From CAIXTV01 sp037144095 (GTDB taxonomy: Bacteria; Bacteroidota; Bacteroidia; Bacteroidales; CAIXTV01), in NCBI GenBank assembly GCA_037144095.1, contig JBAWXL010000269.1, positions 1 through 6,130 of the forward strand: 6,130 nucleotides of DNA, given 5' to 3'. Positions 1 through 5,920 of this stretch are shown piece by piece (the stretch's first letter is position 1; the number at the start of each line of letters is the position of its first letter). Made by a program: the position numbers and the translations under genes. The notes under the pieces were generated by a model. The model was not told the origin of the DNA, made no database searches, and saw nothing but the letters and a program-made list of their open reading frames with translations.

Positions 1-1787
1 AGTTCATGAATTTCGAGAAAGTTGGGAATACGAAGTGGTTGACTATCATACATCGGAATATCAAATTCAGCAGCAGTCTTGATGACAATCAAATGATCTT
101 CCGGTTTTATTTTGTCGTTACAAATAAGAATATCTATGGGAAGGTTCATCACTTTAATTTCTTCCAAAATGGATCGAAGAACGGTTGATACTCCGTTTTT
201 ATCACCAAAAGTATCCGTCATCCAAAGCATTCTTTTAGGATGTTCATATTTCCCCAACTGTTCCGAAAACTCCTGAAGTAAAGGACGAACTGAATACATC
301 ACGCGTGCACTAGTATAATGGGCTGCCAGCAATATTGCTGAACCCAAAAATGGGAATGAAAGGCCATCAAGAAACTTAGAAATGTCTTTGCCATTTAATT
401 GCGACGATTTGCTTCCGTTAGCTTTATCAATGTATGACCTTATTTCGCTTGGAATCTCAATACTCTGCAAAATCCCTGCGATACCCAATTTTTCAATTTT
501 ATTTCCAACATTTAGTTCGACCACTTTTTTCGAAAATCTTTTAAATAGTAAATTATTCAATTTCTCATTTATCGAATAAATTGATTTTCTATAGGTATCT
601 ACACTCTCTTTTGGATTATTCTTTGAAGCTTCCGCAATTTTTTGAGCCTCATCAAATACGCCTTTATAATCCTTTGGAATAAGAAACCTTTTTCCGAAAT
701 TTGCTTTTTTGCCAATAAAACTATTATGTAATACATCTACAAAGCCCAGCGTTACTTTATGTTTTTGTAATTCAGCAAAAGCATTAGACGTCAGTAAGGC
801 GATAATTTTATCTCTGCTTGTTCCATTGTGAGTCAAAATCCTCAGTAGCCCGGGATCTTTGCTATTTAAAGCAATTTGACAAACATAATCGAGAAAAGCT
901 ATCGTTAACTTTTCGCTGTTTTGGTGTGAACCATACGGAGCCATTCGGCCTTCCCTTATGGCTTCAAGGGCAAGCTCAGAAGGTTTTGATTGTTTAAGTC
1001 TGTTCTTCAAATCCGGCACATGAAGATAAGTTCCTGTTAGACCAGCAAAAAACCCCATGTGACTATCAGAGCCTCCAGTCATGAACTTTTCATAAGGATT
1101 TTTACAATAAAGCGATGGACTGATGTTGGCTTCAAGGGCATATTCATCAATTATTTGAGGGGTCAATTCTGAAAGCCAGGATTTAATAAGCAAATTTTGC
1201 CAGGTATCTCTTTGTCCATTCAACACTTCAAATCTCTGAAACACTACTGTCATTTTCTTGAAAAAGCTTATAGGGGGCTTCCCATTTTTACTATAATGAT
1301 ACAAGGGATGTGCCCACACTGTTGGTAAGTCATTATCATTGGTATAACGCAAAAAAGTATATAAATTTCTTCTGAGTTTTCTTAATGTTTTCTCATCTTC
1401 CCGGTTTAAACCATAAACCAAAACATGAATGCCAATATTAAAATCAGGAACTGTACAACTAAATTCAGCTCCACTAAGTACATCTACTCCTGCTTCTTGC
1501 AAATCGAAACAAGATCGAGCATTATTATGATTGGTAATTGTCACCACATCACAATCTGCTTTTTTTAAATGTTTTAATAACGACTTTGTTGAGAGCCAGG
1601 TTTCTGGAAGATTAAGGATTCTTCCTAAAATTTCGTCAGGGACATCGCTATTATAATCATGACAATGCATGTCAATTTTTAAGGTTTCATCTTTAGGAAA
1701 ACGTAATTTTTGTTCGAAAAGAAAAAGGTTTAAATCATCTAAAAGTCCCTGATGGAAAGGACCATGAGGTTTAATTTCGTGTATCAT
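1..1787 (-). CDS. PHP-domain / GT4-like glycosyltransferase fusion protein, N-terminal 595 codons (3' end beyond window)
   Basis: The frame is open from an ATG at 1787 to the window edge; an in-frame TAA lies four codons upstream, so this is the first possible ATG. Seen: residues about 37-245 carry PHP metallo-phosphoesterase motifs in order, namely H41-C-H43, T-N-H87-N, G-A-E108-F, W-A-H160-P and G-S-D241-S-H243. These are likely metal ligands. Residues about 290-515 form a lysine-rich, largely helical-looking region of unknown family, with a hydrophobic stretch at about 472-492 that might touch the membrane. From residue 518, R-M-L-W-M-T-D-T-F followed by D-K-N-G-V-S resembles the acceptor-side start of GT-B glycosyltransferases (D-x-x-x-x-x-N-G-V). 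The sugar-nucleotide-binding C-terminal half would lie beyond the left edge. Inferred role: a glycan-related enzyme coupling sugar transfer with phosphate-ester hydrolysis, probably cytoplasmic since no signal peptide is seen. Substrates are unknown. I know no characterised member. PHP assignment is firm; the glycosyltransferase part rests on a short segment. Confidence -1.
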   Translation of the reverse strand, partial: MIHEIKPHGPFHQGLLDDLNLFLFEQKLRFPKDETLKIDMHCHDYNSDVPDEILGRILNLPETWLSTKSLLKHLKKADCDVVTITNHNNARSCFDLQEAGVDVLSGAEFSCTVPDFNIGIHVLVYGLNREDEKTLRKLRRNLYTFLRYTNDNDLPTVWAHPLYHYSKNGKPPISFFKKMTVVFQRFEVLNGQRDTWQNLLIKSWLSELTPQIIDEYALEANISPSLYCKNPYEKFMTGGSDSHMGFFAGLTGTYLHVPDLKNRLKQSKPSELALEAIREGRMAPYGSHQNSEKLTIAFLDYVCQIALNSKDPGLLRILTHNGTSRDKIIALLTSNAFAELQKHKVTLGFVDVLHNSFIGKKANFGKRFLIPKDYKGVFDEAQKIAEASKNNPKESVDTYRKSIYSINEKLNNLLFKRFSKKVVELNVGNKIEKLGIAGILQSIEIPSEIRSYIDKANGSKSSQLNGKDISKFLDGLSFPFLGSAILLAAHYTSARVMYSVRPLLQEFSEQLGKYEHPKRMLWMTDTFGDKNGVSTVLRSILEEIKVMNLPIDILICNDKIKPEDHLIVIKTAAEFDIPMYDSQPLRIPNFLEIHE

Positions 1788-1960
1788 TATTGAGTTTTAA
1801 ATTGTGCTGCAAGTACGCAATAAAAAACGGCAATTGTATTACCCTAATATTAAGTTTAATTTAAGCCAATGTAAAATCTTGAATTCATTTCCATGCAGTT
1901 AGAAACAATTAATTAATCTAAACTTTGCATTCACTTAACTTTTCAGAGAATAAACTAGTG

Positions 1961-1968
1961 TAAATTTG
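1961..1968 (+). promoter_or_regulatory. possible plus-strand -7 promoter element
   Basis: TAAATTTG matches the Bacteroidetes -7 consensus TAnnTTTG exactly. No TTTG lies 19-21 bases upstream (the region reads ACTTTTC), so the -33 half is poor. If active, transcription would start at about 1973-1976 and meet the terminator at 2005-2038, giving an RNA of roughly 60-65 bases. In AT-rich DNA this octamer can occur by chance. Confidence -1.
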
Positions 1969-2004
1969 CAAAATAATTTTAGGATTCATTTGGTTTGTGC
2001 TATA

Positions 2005-2038
2005 GAAAACTGTCTTAAAAGGCAGTTTTCTTTTTTTT
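2005..2038 (+). terminator. intrinsic terminator, plus strand
   Basis: The arms GAAAACTGTC (2005-2014) and GGCAGTTTTC (2021-2030) pair over 10 bp with one G-U pair, followed directly by eight T (2031-2038). This is a textbook rho-independent terminator for plus-strand transcription. No plus-strand gene lies immediately upstream, since the gene at 1-1787 points the other way. It therefore ends either a short untranslated RNA or is left over from a lost gene. On the minus strand the hairpin is followed by TATAGCAC, so it is a weaker terminator there, although it lies just past the stop codon of the small ORF at 2037-2159. Confidence -1.
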
Positions 2039-2159
2039 ACTTGATTAAGCTTTTAATAATATCTATTATTTCTTTTCGAGTGACAGGGTCTACTCTTTTT
2101 AGTATTTCGTCCAATTTACTAATTAGCAGATTTATATCCCTTCCAGTTGTGCTGTTCAT
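2037..2159 (-). pseudogene. short ORF, possible C-terminal remnant of an unidentified gene
   Basis: A 40-codon frame begins at ATG 2159 and ends at TAA 2037-2039. The product starts MNSTTGRDINLLISKLDEI and is rich in Leu, Ile, Lys, Asp and Glu with helical periodicity, which looks more like real protein than the random low-complexity translations nearby. The frame stays open upstream to an ATG at 2279, but that extension (Phe/Tyr/Ile-rich) crosses the inverted repeat at 2221-2258 and does not look coding. I infer either a small protein of about 40 residues or the tail of a gene cut off by the mobile-element-like sequence to its right. I do not recognise a family. The stop codon is directly followed by the hairpin at 2005-2030, which could end its transcript. 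Confidence -1.
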
Positions 2160-2205
2160 GCTCGTAATAAAATACCCGATTAACGATGACGCGGATAGAG
2201 AATAA

Positions 2206-2258
2206 GGCTGTTCAAAAAAGTGTGTCAAAATAGAATAAATATAAATAATTTTGACACA
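2206..2258. repeat. inverted repeat next to insertion-sequence-end-like sequence
   Basis: TGTGTCAAAAT at 2221-2231 is repeated inverted and without mismatch as ATTTTGACACA at 2248-2258, with a 16-base AT-only-but-one spacer. It is preceded at 2206-2220 by GGCTGTTCAAAAAAG, which resembles the terminal repeats of some Bacteroidota insertion sequences (similarity from memory, not searched). No inverted copy of the GGCTGTTC segment is visible elsewhere in the window and no transposase is present, so this would be a solo end, a very small non-autonomous element, or simply a palindrome such as an operator. Confidence -1.
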
Positions 2259-2349
2259 TGGAAAATCAAAGTAAAACATTTAAATCCAGAGCATTTTGGC
2301 TTAATCCAAAATTTGGATATAAAATGGATTTTGGGTATTCAGTTGGCTA

Positions 2350-2386
2350 CCTAAAAATCTAAAAGCCCAGTAAATACTGGGCTTTT
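2350..2386 (-). terminator. intrinsic terminator downstream of tRNA-Leu
   Basis: The arms AAAAGCCCAGT (2361-2371) and ACTGGGCTTTT (2376-2386) form an 11-bp perfect stem with a 4-base loop. Read on the minus strand, the stem ends in TTTT and continues AGATTTTTAGG. It starts 14 bases past the tRNA-Leu discriminator base, fitting the end of the tRNA transcript. The symmetric A/T ends could give weaker termination in the other direction. Confidence -1.
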
Positions 2387-2399
2387 AAAGAGTAAACCG

Positions 2400-2484
2400 T
2401 ACCCCGGGCGGGACTTGAACCCGCACTGCCGCAATGGCAACAGGATTTTAAGTCCTGCGTGTCTACCAGTTCCACCACCAGGGC
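2400..2484 (-). tRNA. tRNA-Leu (anticodon UAA)
   Basis: The 85-base minus-strand sequence folds as a class II tRNA. The acceptor stem GCCCTGG pairs with CCGGGGT (G1-U72 wobble), with A as discriminator base. The anticodon stem CAGGA/TCCTG closes the loop CTTAAAA, with anticodon UAA at 2448-2450. A long variable arm typical of Leu follows (TTGCCATTGCGGCAG region), then the T arm GCGGG-TTCAAGT-CCCGC. CCA is not encoded, so it must be added after transcription. It lies 39 bases downstream of tRNA-Gly, with a terminator hairpin in between. Confidence -1.
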
Positions 2485-2490
2485 AAACCT

Positions 2491-2513
2491 AAAAAAAACC
2501 TCTCCGAAGAGAG
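2491..2513 (-). terminator. intrinsic terminator between tRNA-Gly and tRNA-Leu (UUCG tetraloop)
   Basis: On the minus strand CTCTC-TTCG-GAGAG (2513-2500) forms a 5-bp stem with a C(UUCG)G tetraloop, followed by G and then eight T ending at 2491. The tetraloop is exceptionally stable. It begins 10 bases past the tRNA-Gly 3' end and finishes 6 bases before tRNA-Leu. I see no separate promoter for tRNA-Leu in the 39-base gap, so either the terminator is leaky or the hairpin also serves as an RNA-processing signal. Confidence -1.
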
Positions 2514-2523
2514 ATTAATTATG

Positions 2524-2596
2524 AGCGGAAGACGAGACTCGAACTCGCGACCCTGACCTTGGCAAGGTCATGCTCTACCAACTGAGCTACTTCCGC
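2524..2596 (-). tRNA. tRNA-Gly (anticodon GCC)
   Basis: A standard 73-base cloverleaf. The acceptor stem GCGGAAG pairs perfectly with CTTCCGC, with T as discriminator base. The D arm is GCTC...GAGC; the anticodon stem TGACC/GGTCA has loop TTGCCAA and anticodon GCC at 2561-2563; the T arm is GCGAG-TTCGAGT-CTCGT with one G-U pair. CCA is not encoded. Its promoter lies directly upstream (2610-2640) and the mature 5' end is within about 10 bases of the expected transcription start. Confidence -1.
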
Positions 2597-2609
2597 ATTA
2601 TTGAGGCTG

Positions 2610-2640
2610 CAAATATATTATGATTTTTTATATCTGCAAA
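2610..2640 (-). promoter_or_regulatory. Bacteroidetes-type promoter of the tRNA genes
   Basis: On the minus strand TTTG (2640-2637, -33 element) is followed after exactly 19 bases by TATATTTG (2617-2610, -7 element TAnnTTTG). Both elements and the spacing fit the consensus for the primary Bacteroidetes sigma factor. Transcription would begin at about 2603-2606, giving a leader of only some 7-10 bases before tRNA-Gly. It sits 6 bases beyond the mutS stop codon, so the tRNAs need not depend on mutS transcription. Confidence -1.
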
Positions 2641-2646
2641 AAAAAA

Positions 2647-5271
2647 TTACTTTTTATTTTTATTCAACATTCTTTTTATTTCGTTTAATTTCATTAATGC
2701 TTCAACAGGAGTCAACGTATCTATATCAATATGAATAATATCATCGCGAATTTCTTCTAATAATGGGTCGTTTAGCTGTATAAAACTTAATTGATAATTA
2801 TCTTTAATTTCTTTATGAACTGATTTAGAAATTTGGTCGCTGCTATGCGATTTTTCAAGCTTTTTAAGCAAATCTTCGGCTCGTTCAAGGACTGATTGAG
2901 GCATTCCTGCCATTCTTGCTACATGGATTCCAAAGCTATGTTCGCTGCCTCCTTCTGCAATCTTTCGCATGAACAAAACTTTATTCCCTAATTCTTTTAC
3001 GGTTACATGAAAATTCTTAATCCTGTGTAAAGTCTTTGCCATCTCATTCAATTCATGATAATGTGTAGCAAAGAGCACTTTAGGACGAAATAATGGATGG
3101 TTATGAATAAATTCAGCAATTGACCATGCAATTGAAATACCATCGTATGTACTGGTTCCTCTTCCAATTTCATCAAGTAAAATCAAGCTTCTACTCGAAA
3201 TATTGTTTAGAATACTGGCTGTTTCATTCATTTCCACCATAAAAGTAGATTCTCCCGACGAAATGTTGTCGGATGCACCTACGCGTGTGAAAATTTTATC
3301 GACTATTCCAATGTTTGCTTTTGCGGCAGGAACAAAACAACCCATTTGTGCCATCAAAACAATCAAAGCAGTTTGACGTAACAAAGCTGACTTACCTGAC
3401 ATATTAGGACCGGTTAGAATAATAATTTGTTGTTCCTCATCATTCAACAAAATTGAATTGGTGATGTATTCTTCTCCAATAGGCAAGTTCTTTTCAATTA
3501 CCGGATGGCGGCCTTCAACAATTTCAAGTGAGAAACTATCATTCATTGTTGGCTTTACGTAGTTGTTTTCTTTAGAAATCACAGAAAAAGACAACAATAA
3601 ATCGAGACGCGCTATAAGTGATGAATTAAGCTGAATAGGATCAATATAGTCAAGCAAGCTAATAACTAAAGAATTGAAAAGCTGTTGCTCGATTTCAAGT
3701 ATCTTTTCTTCACCTCCTAATATCTTTTGTTCATATTCTTTTAGTTCTTCGGTGATATATCGCTCTGAACTCACCAACGTCTGCTTACGTATCCACTCAG
3801 GGGGTACTTTATTCTTATGAGTATTGGTAACTTCAAGATAATAACCGAACACATTGTTGTAAGATATCCTTAACGATGAAATTCCTGTATTCTCTATTTC
3901 CCTTTGTTGTATTTGCAAGAGGTAATCTTTCCCTGAAAACACCAGTTTACGTAAATCATCCAAGGGTTCTGAAATTCCATCAGCAATTACATAACCTTTT
4001 GATATGAGTAGCGGTGCATCAGGATTCAACTCCTCTTGTATCCTTTTACTAATAGTGGCACAACTATTCAATTGTTCACTAATTTTCTTCAAAGCACCTA
4101 CAGGGCTGGCTGAAATTAACTCTTTAACTTCTCCAATTGAACGTAGTGCCTTTGCCAATTGCAATACTTCGCGGGGATTAACTTTCCCAACAGCAACTTT
4201 TGAAATAAGTCTTTCAATATCTCCAATTAAGTGAATTTGTTCTGATAGTTTCTTTACCAAATCATCTTGTTGTGAAAAGTAATCAACAATGTCATGCCGT
4301 TCTTCTATCAATGATTTTTCCCTTAAAGGAAGTACTATCCATCTTTTCAACAAGCGTGAGCCCATTGGGGTGGCTGTTCTATCTAGTATATCTATCAAAC
4401 ATTTCCCTTTTTCGCTTATCAGGGATAAAAGCTCCAGATTACGAATCGTAAACCTATCTAACCAAACATATAAATCCTCTTGAATGCGCACAATTTTCTT
4501 GATGTGCATGGTTTTATCATGATTGGTCTCCGAAAGATAATGCATGGCAGCGCCGCAAGCAATAATTCCATTCTCCAATTCATCAATCCCAAAGCCTTTT
4601 AAGGATATAGTTTTGAAATGTTTCAGTAAAGTTTCGTTTCCAAACTCAAACGTAAATACCCAATCATCAAAGGTGTTCACATAATAACTCAGTCCGAATA
4701 TTTCCGTGAATTCCTTCAGCTTATTTTTCTGTACGATTACCTCGCTTGGGCGAAAGCTTTGCAAAAGTTTATCAATGTATTCCGTACTTCCCTGTGAAGT
4801 ATAAAATTCTCCGGTAGAGATATCCAAAAAAGCAATGCCAGTGCTCTTTGGCAACAAATGGACAGCTGCTAAAAAGTTATTTTCTTTATGAGTAAGTATC
4901 TTTTCATTATAAGAAACCCCTGGAGTCACCAGTTCTGTAACCCCTCTTTTCACAATGGTTTTGGTGAGTTTTGGATCTTCAAGTTGGTCGCAAATTGCCA
5001 CCCTTAATCCAGCCTTTACAAGCTTAGGCAAGTAAGTATCTATTGCATGGTAGGGAAAACCAGCCAATTCAATAAAAGTAGCTGCCCCATTTGCACGTCT
5101 TGTAAGCACTATTCCTAAAATTGCAGAGGTTTTTACAGCGTCTTCTCCAAATGTTTCATAAAAATCACCCACCCTGAAGAGCAGCAATGCATCAGGGTAT
5201 TTCGCTTTAATTGAGGCATGTTGCCGCATCAAAGGGGTTTCGGTTGGAGTTATATTTACGCTTTTTGCCAT
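2647..5271 (-). CDS. mutS: DNA mismatch repair protein MutS
   Basis: A complete MutS of 874 residues, normal for the family. It binds mispaired or looped-out bases in newly replicated DNA and uses ATP to become a sliding clamp that recruits MutL. Domains seen: mismatch recognition with the Phe-x-Glu motif G-D-F37-Y-E39; connector (about 130-270); core and clamp including F-G-Y-Y-L-E-V near 476; ATPase with Walker A G621-P-N-M-S-G-K627-S, signature S-G-E-S-T-F near 675, Walker B L-L-D700-E701 and the F-A-T-H-Y-H-E-L switch near 740; then the C-terminal helix-turn-helix around G-I-H-V-A-R-M-A-G. Q827-L-S-F may be a beta-clamp binding motif. ATG at 5271 gives the usual short lead before E-T-P-L-M, and a promoter box lies 15 bases upstream. 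No Shine-Dalgarno is evident beyond a weak AGAAG. The frame is intact with every key residue present. It is transcribed divergently from the trmH-like gene and followed by the tRNA promoter. Confidence -1.
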   Translation of the reverse strand: MAKSVNITPTETPLMRQHASIKAKYPDALLLFRVGDFYETFGEDAVKTSAILGIVLTRRANGAATFIELAGFPYHAIDTYLPKLVKAGLRVAICDQLEDPKLTKTIVKRGVTELVTPGVSYNEKILTHKENNFLAAVHLLPKSTGIAFLDISTGEFYTSQGSTEYIDKLLQSFRPSEVIVQKNKLKEFTEIFGLSYYVNTFDDWVFTFEFGNETLLKHFKTISLKGFGIDELENGIIACGAAMHYLSETNHDKTMHIKKIVRIQEDLYVWLDRFTIRNLELLSLISEKGKCLIDILDRTATPMGSRLLKRWIVLPLREKSLIEERHDIVDYFSQQDDLVKKLSEQIHLIGDIERLISKVAVGKVNPREVLQLAKALRSIGEVKELISASPVGALKKISEQLNSCATISKRIQEELNPDAPLLISKGYVIADGISEPLDDLRKLVFSGKDYLLQIQQREIENTGISSLRISYNNVFGYYLEVTNTHKNKVPPEWIRKQTLVSSERYITEELKEYEQKILGGEEKILEIEQQLFNSLVISLLDYIDPIQLNSSLIARLDLLLSFSVISKENNYVKPTMNDSFSLEIVEGRHPVIEKNLPIGEEYITNSILLNDEEQQIIILTGPNMSGKSALLRQTALIVLMAQMGCFVPAAKANIGIVDKIFTRVGASDNISSGESTFMVEMNETASILNNISSRSLILLDEIGRGTSTYDGISIAWSIAEFIHNHPLFRPKVLFATHYHELNEMAKTLHRIKNFHVTVKELGNKVLFMRKIAEGGSEHSFGIHVARMAGMPQSVLERAEDLLKKLEKSHSSDQISKSVHKEIKDNYQLSFIQLNDPLLEEIRDDIIHIDIDTLTPVEALMKLNEIKRMLNKNKK

Positions 5272-5286
5272 AATTTCTTCTGGTTA

Positions 5287-5317
5287 CAAAAATACGTCTT
5301 ATTCTTAATTTTGCATA
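5287..5317 (-). promoter_or_regulatory. probable mutS promoter
   Basis: On the minus strand TATTTTTG (5294-5287) matches the -7 consensus TAnnTTTG. Exactly 19 bases upstream is TATG (5317-5314), one mismatch from the -33 TTTG and with the same spacing as the tRNA promoter. The last base of the -7 box is 15 bases from the mutS ATG, implying a leader of roughly 10 bases. Confidence -1.
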
Positions 5318-5326
5318 ATATAATTC

Positions 5327-5354
5327 ATTGCATCTTAAACTTTGAGTATTTTTG
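5327..5354 (+). promoter_or_regulatory. probable promoter of the trmH-like/mutS2 unit
   Basis: TATTTTTG at 5347-5354 is an exact -7 match and lies 17 bases before the ATG at 5372. The best -33 candidate, ATTG at 5327-5330, is only 16 bases upstream of it, and at the usual 19-base spacing the sequence is TTCA, so the upstream half is weak. An alternative weaker -7 box, AAACTTTG at 5337-5344, has TTTG at 5310-5313, 23 bases upstream. This box lies inside the region that a TTG start at 5342 would translate, which argues for the ATG start. Confidence -1.
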
Positions 5355-5371
5355 TCCCCTCAATTCAACCC

Positions 5372-5914
5372 ATGCGCAAAATATCCAACGACGAATTAGG
5401 ACGCTTTAGCTCCGAACAATACCAGTCTGTGAAGAAGACCGATATTGTGGTGGTGCTCAATAATATCCGCAGTTTGAATAACATTGGCTCAGTCTTTCGC
5501 ACTTCCGATGCCTTTCGTATTGGGCATGTTTACCTTTGCGGAATCACCGCCACACCCCCTCACCGTGAGATACAGAAGACCGCTCTCGGGGCAACCGAAT
5601 CTGTTGACTGGTCTCATCACGAAGATACTTTTATGCTGCTTTCTGATTTAAAAAGTCAAGGATACAGCATCGCCATTATCGAACAAACCGATCAGGCTGT
5701 TCTTTTGCACGATTTTATTCCAACAGAAGGAGGAAAGATTGCTCTCGTTTTTGGCAACGAAATTCATGGCGTAGAAGAGCATCTACTCCCCCTAGCTGAC
5801 CTATCCATCGAAATACCACAGTATGGCACAAAGCATTCCGTCAATATTTCAGTAAGTGCGGGCATTGTAATCTGGCATATTTTTAATTTTGGCAACTATC
5901 AACAATATATATAG
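5372..5914 (+). CDS. SpoU/TrmH-family RNA 2'-O-methyltransferase
   Basis: A 180-residue SPOUT-superfamily enzyme expected to transfer a methyl group from S-adenosylmethionine to a ribose 2'-hydroxyl in tRNA or rRNA. The three SpoU motifs are present: motif 1 N30-x-R-S-x-x-N-I-G-S-V-F-R43 with the likely catalytic Arg; motif 2 L-V-F-G-N-E130-x-x-G-V; motif 3 I-P-Q-Y-G-T-K-H-S-V-N158-I-S-V-S-A-G. Motifs 2 and 3 build the trefoil-knotted cofactor site. It is a minimal version lacking the N-terminal substrate-binding domain of RlmB-like enzymes. I chose ATG 5372 because M-R-K-x-x-N-x-E-L is how Bacteroidota relatives begin as I remember them, and because a TTG at 5342 would overlap the promoter box. 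The exact target nucleotide cannot be read from sequence; tRNA position 18 (TrmH) is only one option. The gene ends 6 bases before mutS2 and in the same frame, so the two are probably cotranscribed. Confidence -1.
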   Translation: MRKISNDELGRFSSEQYQSVKKTDIVVVLNNIRSLNNIGSVFRTSDAFRIGHVYLCGITATPPHREIQKTALGATESVDWSHHEDTFMLLSDLKSQGYSIAIIEQTDQAVLLHDFIPTEGGKIALVFGNEIHGVEEHLLPLADLSIEIPQYGTKHSVNISVSAGIVIWHIFNFGNYQQYI

Positions 5915-5920
5915 CACACC

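Larger units (their letters stand above)
1788..2399. other. 612-base intergenic region with regulatory signals and mobile-element-like debris
   Basis: No convincing full-length gene is present on either strand. From left to right: an AT-rich leader of the PHP-glycosyltransferase gene in which I found no good -33/-7 promoter for it; a plus-strand TAAATTTG box at 1961; a strong plus-strand intrinsic terminator at 2005-2038; a short minus-strand ORF at 2037-2159 that may be a gene remnant; sequence resembling an insertion-sequence end with an 11-bp inverted repeat at 2206-2258; and the terminator of the tRNA genes at 2350-2386. The mix of orphan promoter, orphan terminator and truncated reading frames suggests an insertion or deletion history rather than a functional operon; that is inference. 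Confidence -1.

Noticed and set aside
382..579. Plus-strand ORF of 65 codons (and the one at 6-188) inside the left part of the window
   Set aside because: Both are antisense to the uninterrupted 595-codon PHP-glycosyltransferase frame, which carries clear catalytic motifs.
1966..2205. 79-codon plus-strand ORF from a TTG at 1966
   Set aside because: It reads straight through a strong terminator hairpin and its T tract, uses a TTG lying inside the putative -7 box, and gives a Phe/Ile/Ser-rich low-complexity product.
2160..2279. Upstream half of the 80-codon minus-strand ORF ending at 2037
   Set aside because: It crosses the inverted repeat and encodes Phe/Tyr/Ile-rich sequence without protein-like character; only the last 40 codons look possibly genuine.
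2308..2336. Local palindromes CCAAAATTTGG and CCAAAAT...ATTTTGG
   Set aside because: Short AT-rich self-complementary words are expected by chance in this composition; no adjacent promoter or T tract supports an operator or terminator.
4004..4483. Plus-strand ORFs at 4004-4234 and 4289-4483
   Set aside because: They lie antisense inside the intact mutS frame and show no independent coding features.
5342..5371. TTG at 5342 as an alternative start of the RNA methyltransferase, adding 10 residues
   Set aside because: The extra residues (starting SIFVPSIQP) do not look like the family N-terminus and the stretch contains the best -7 promoter box; ATG 5372 gives the expected M-R-K start.
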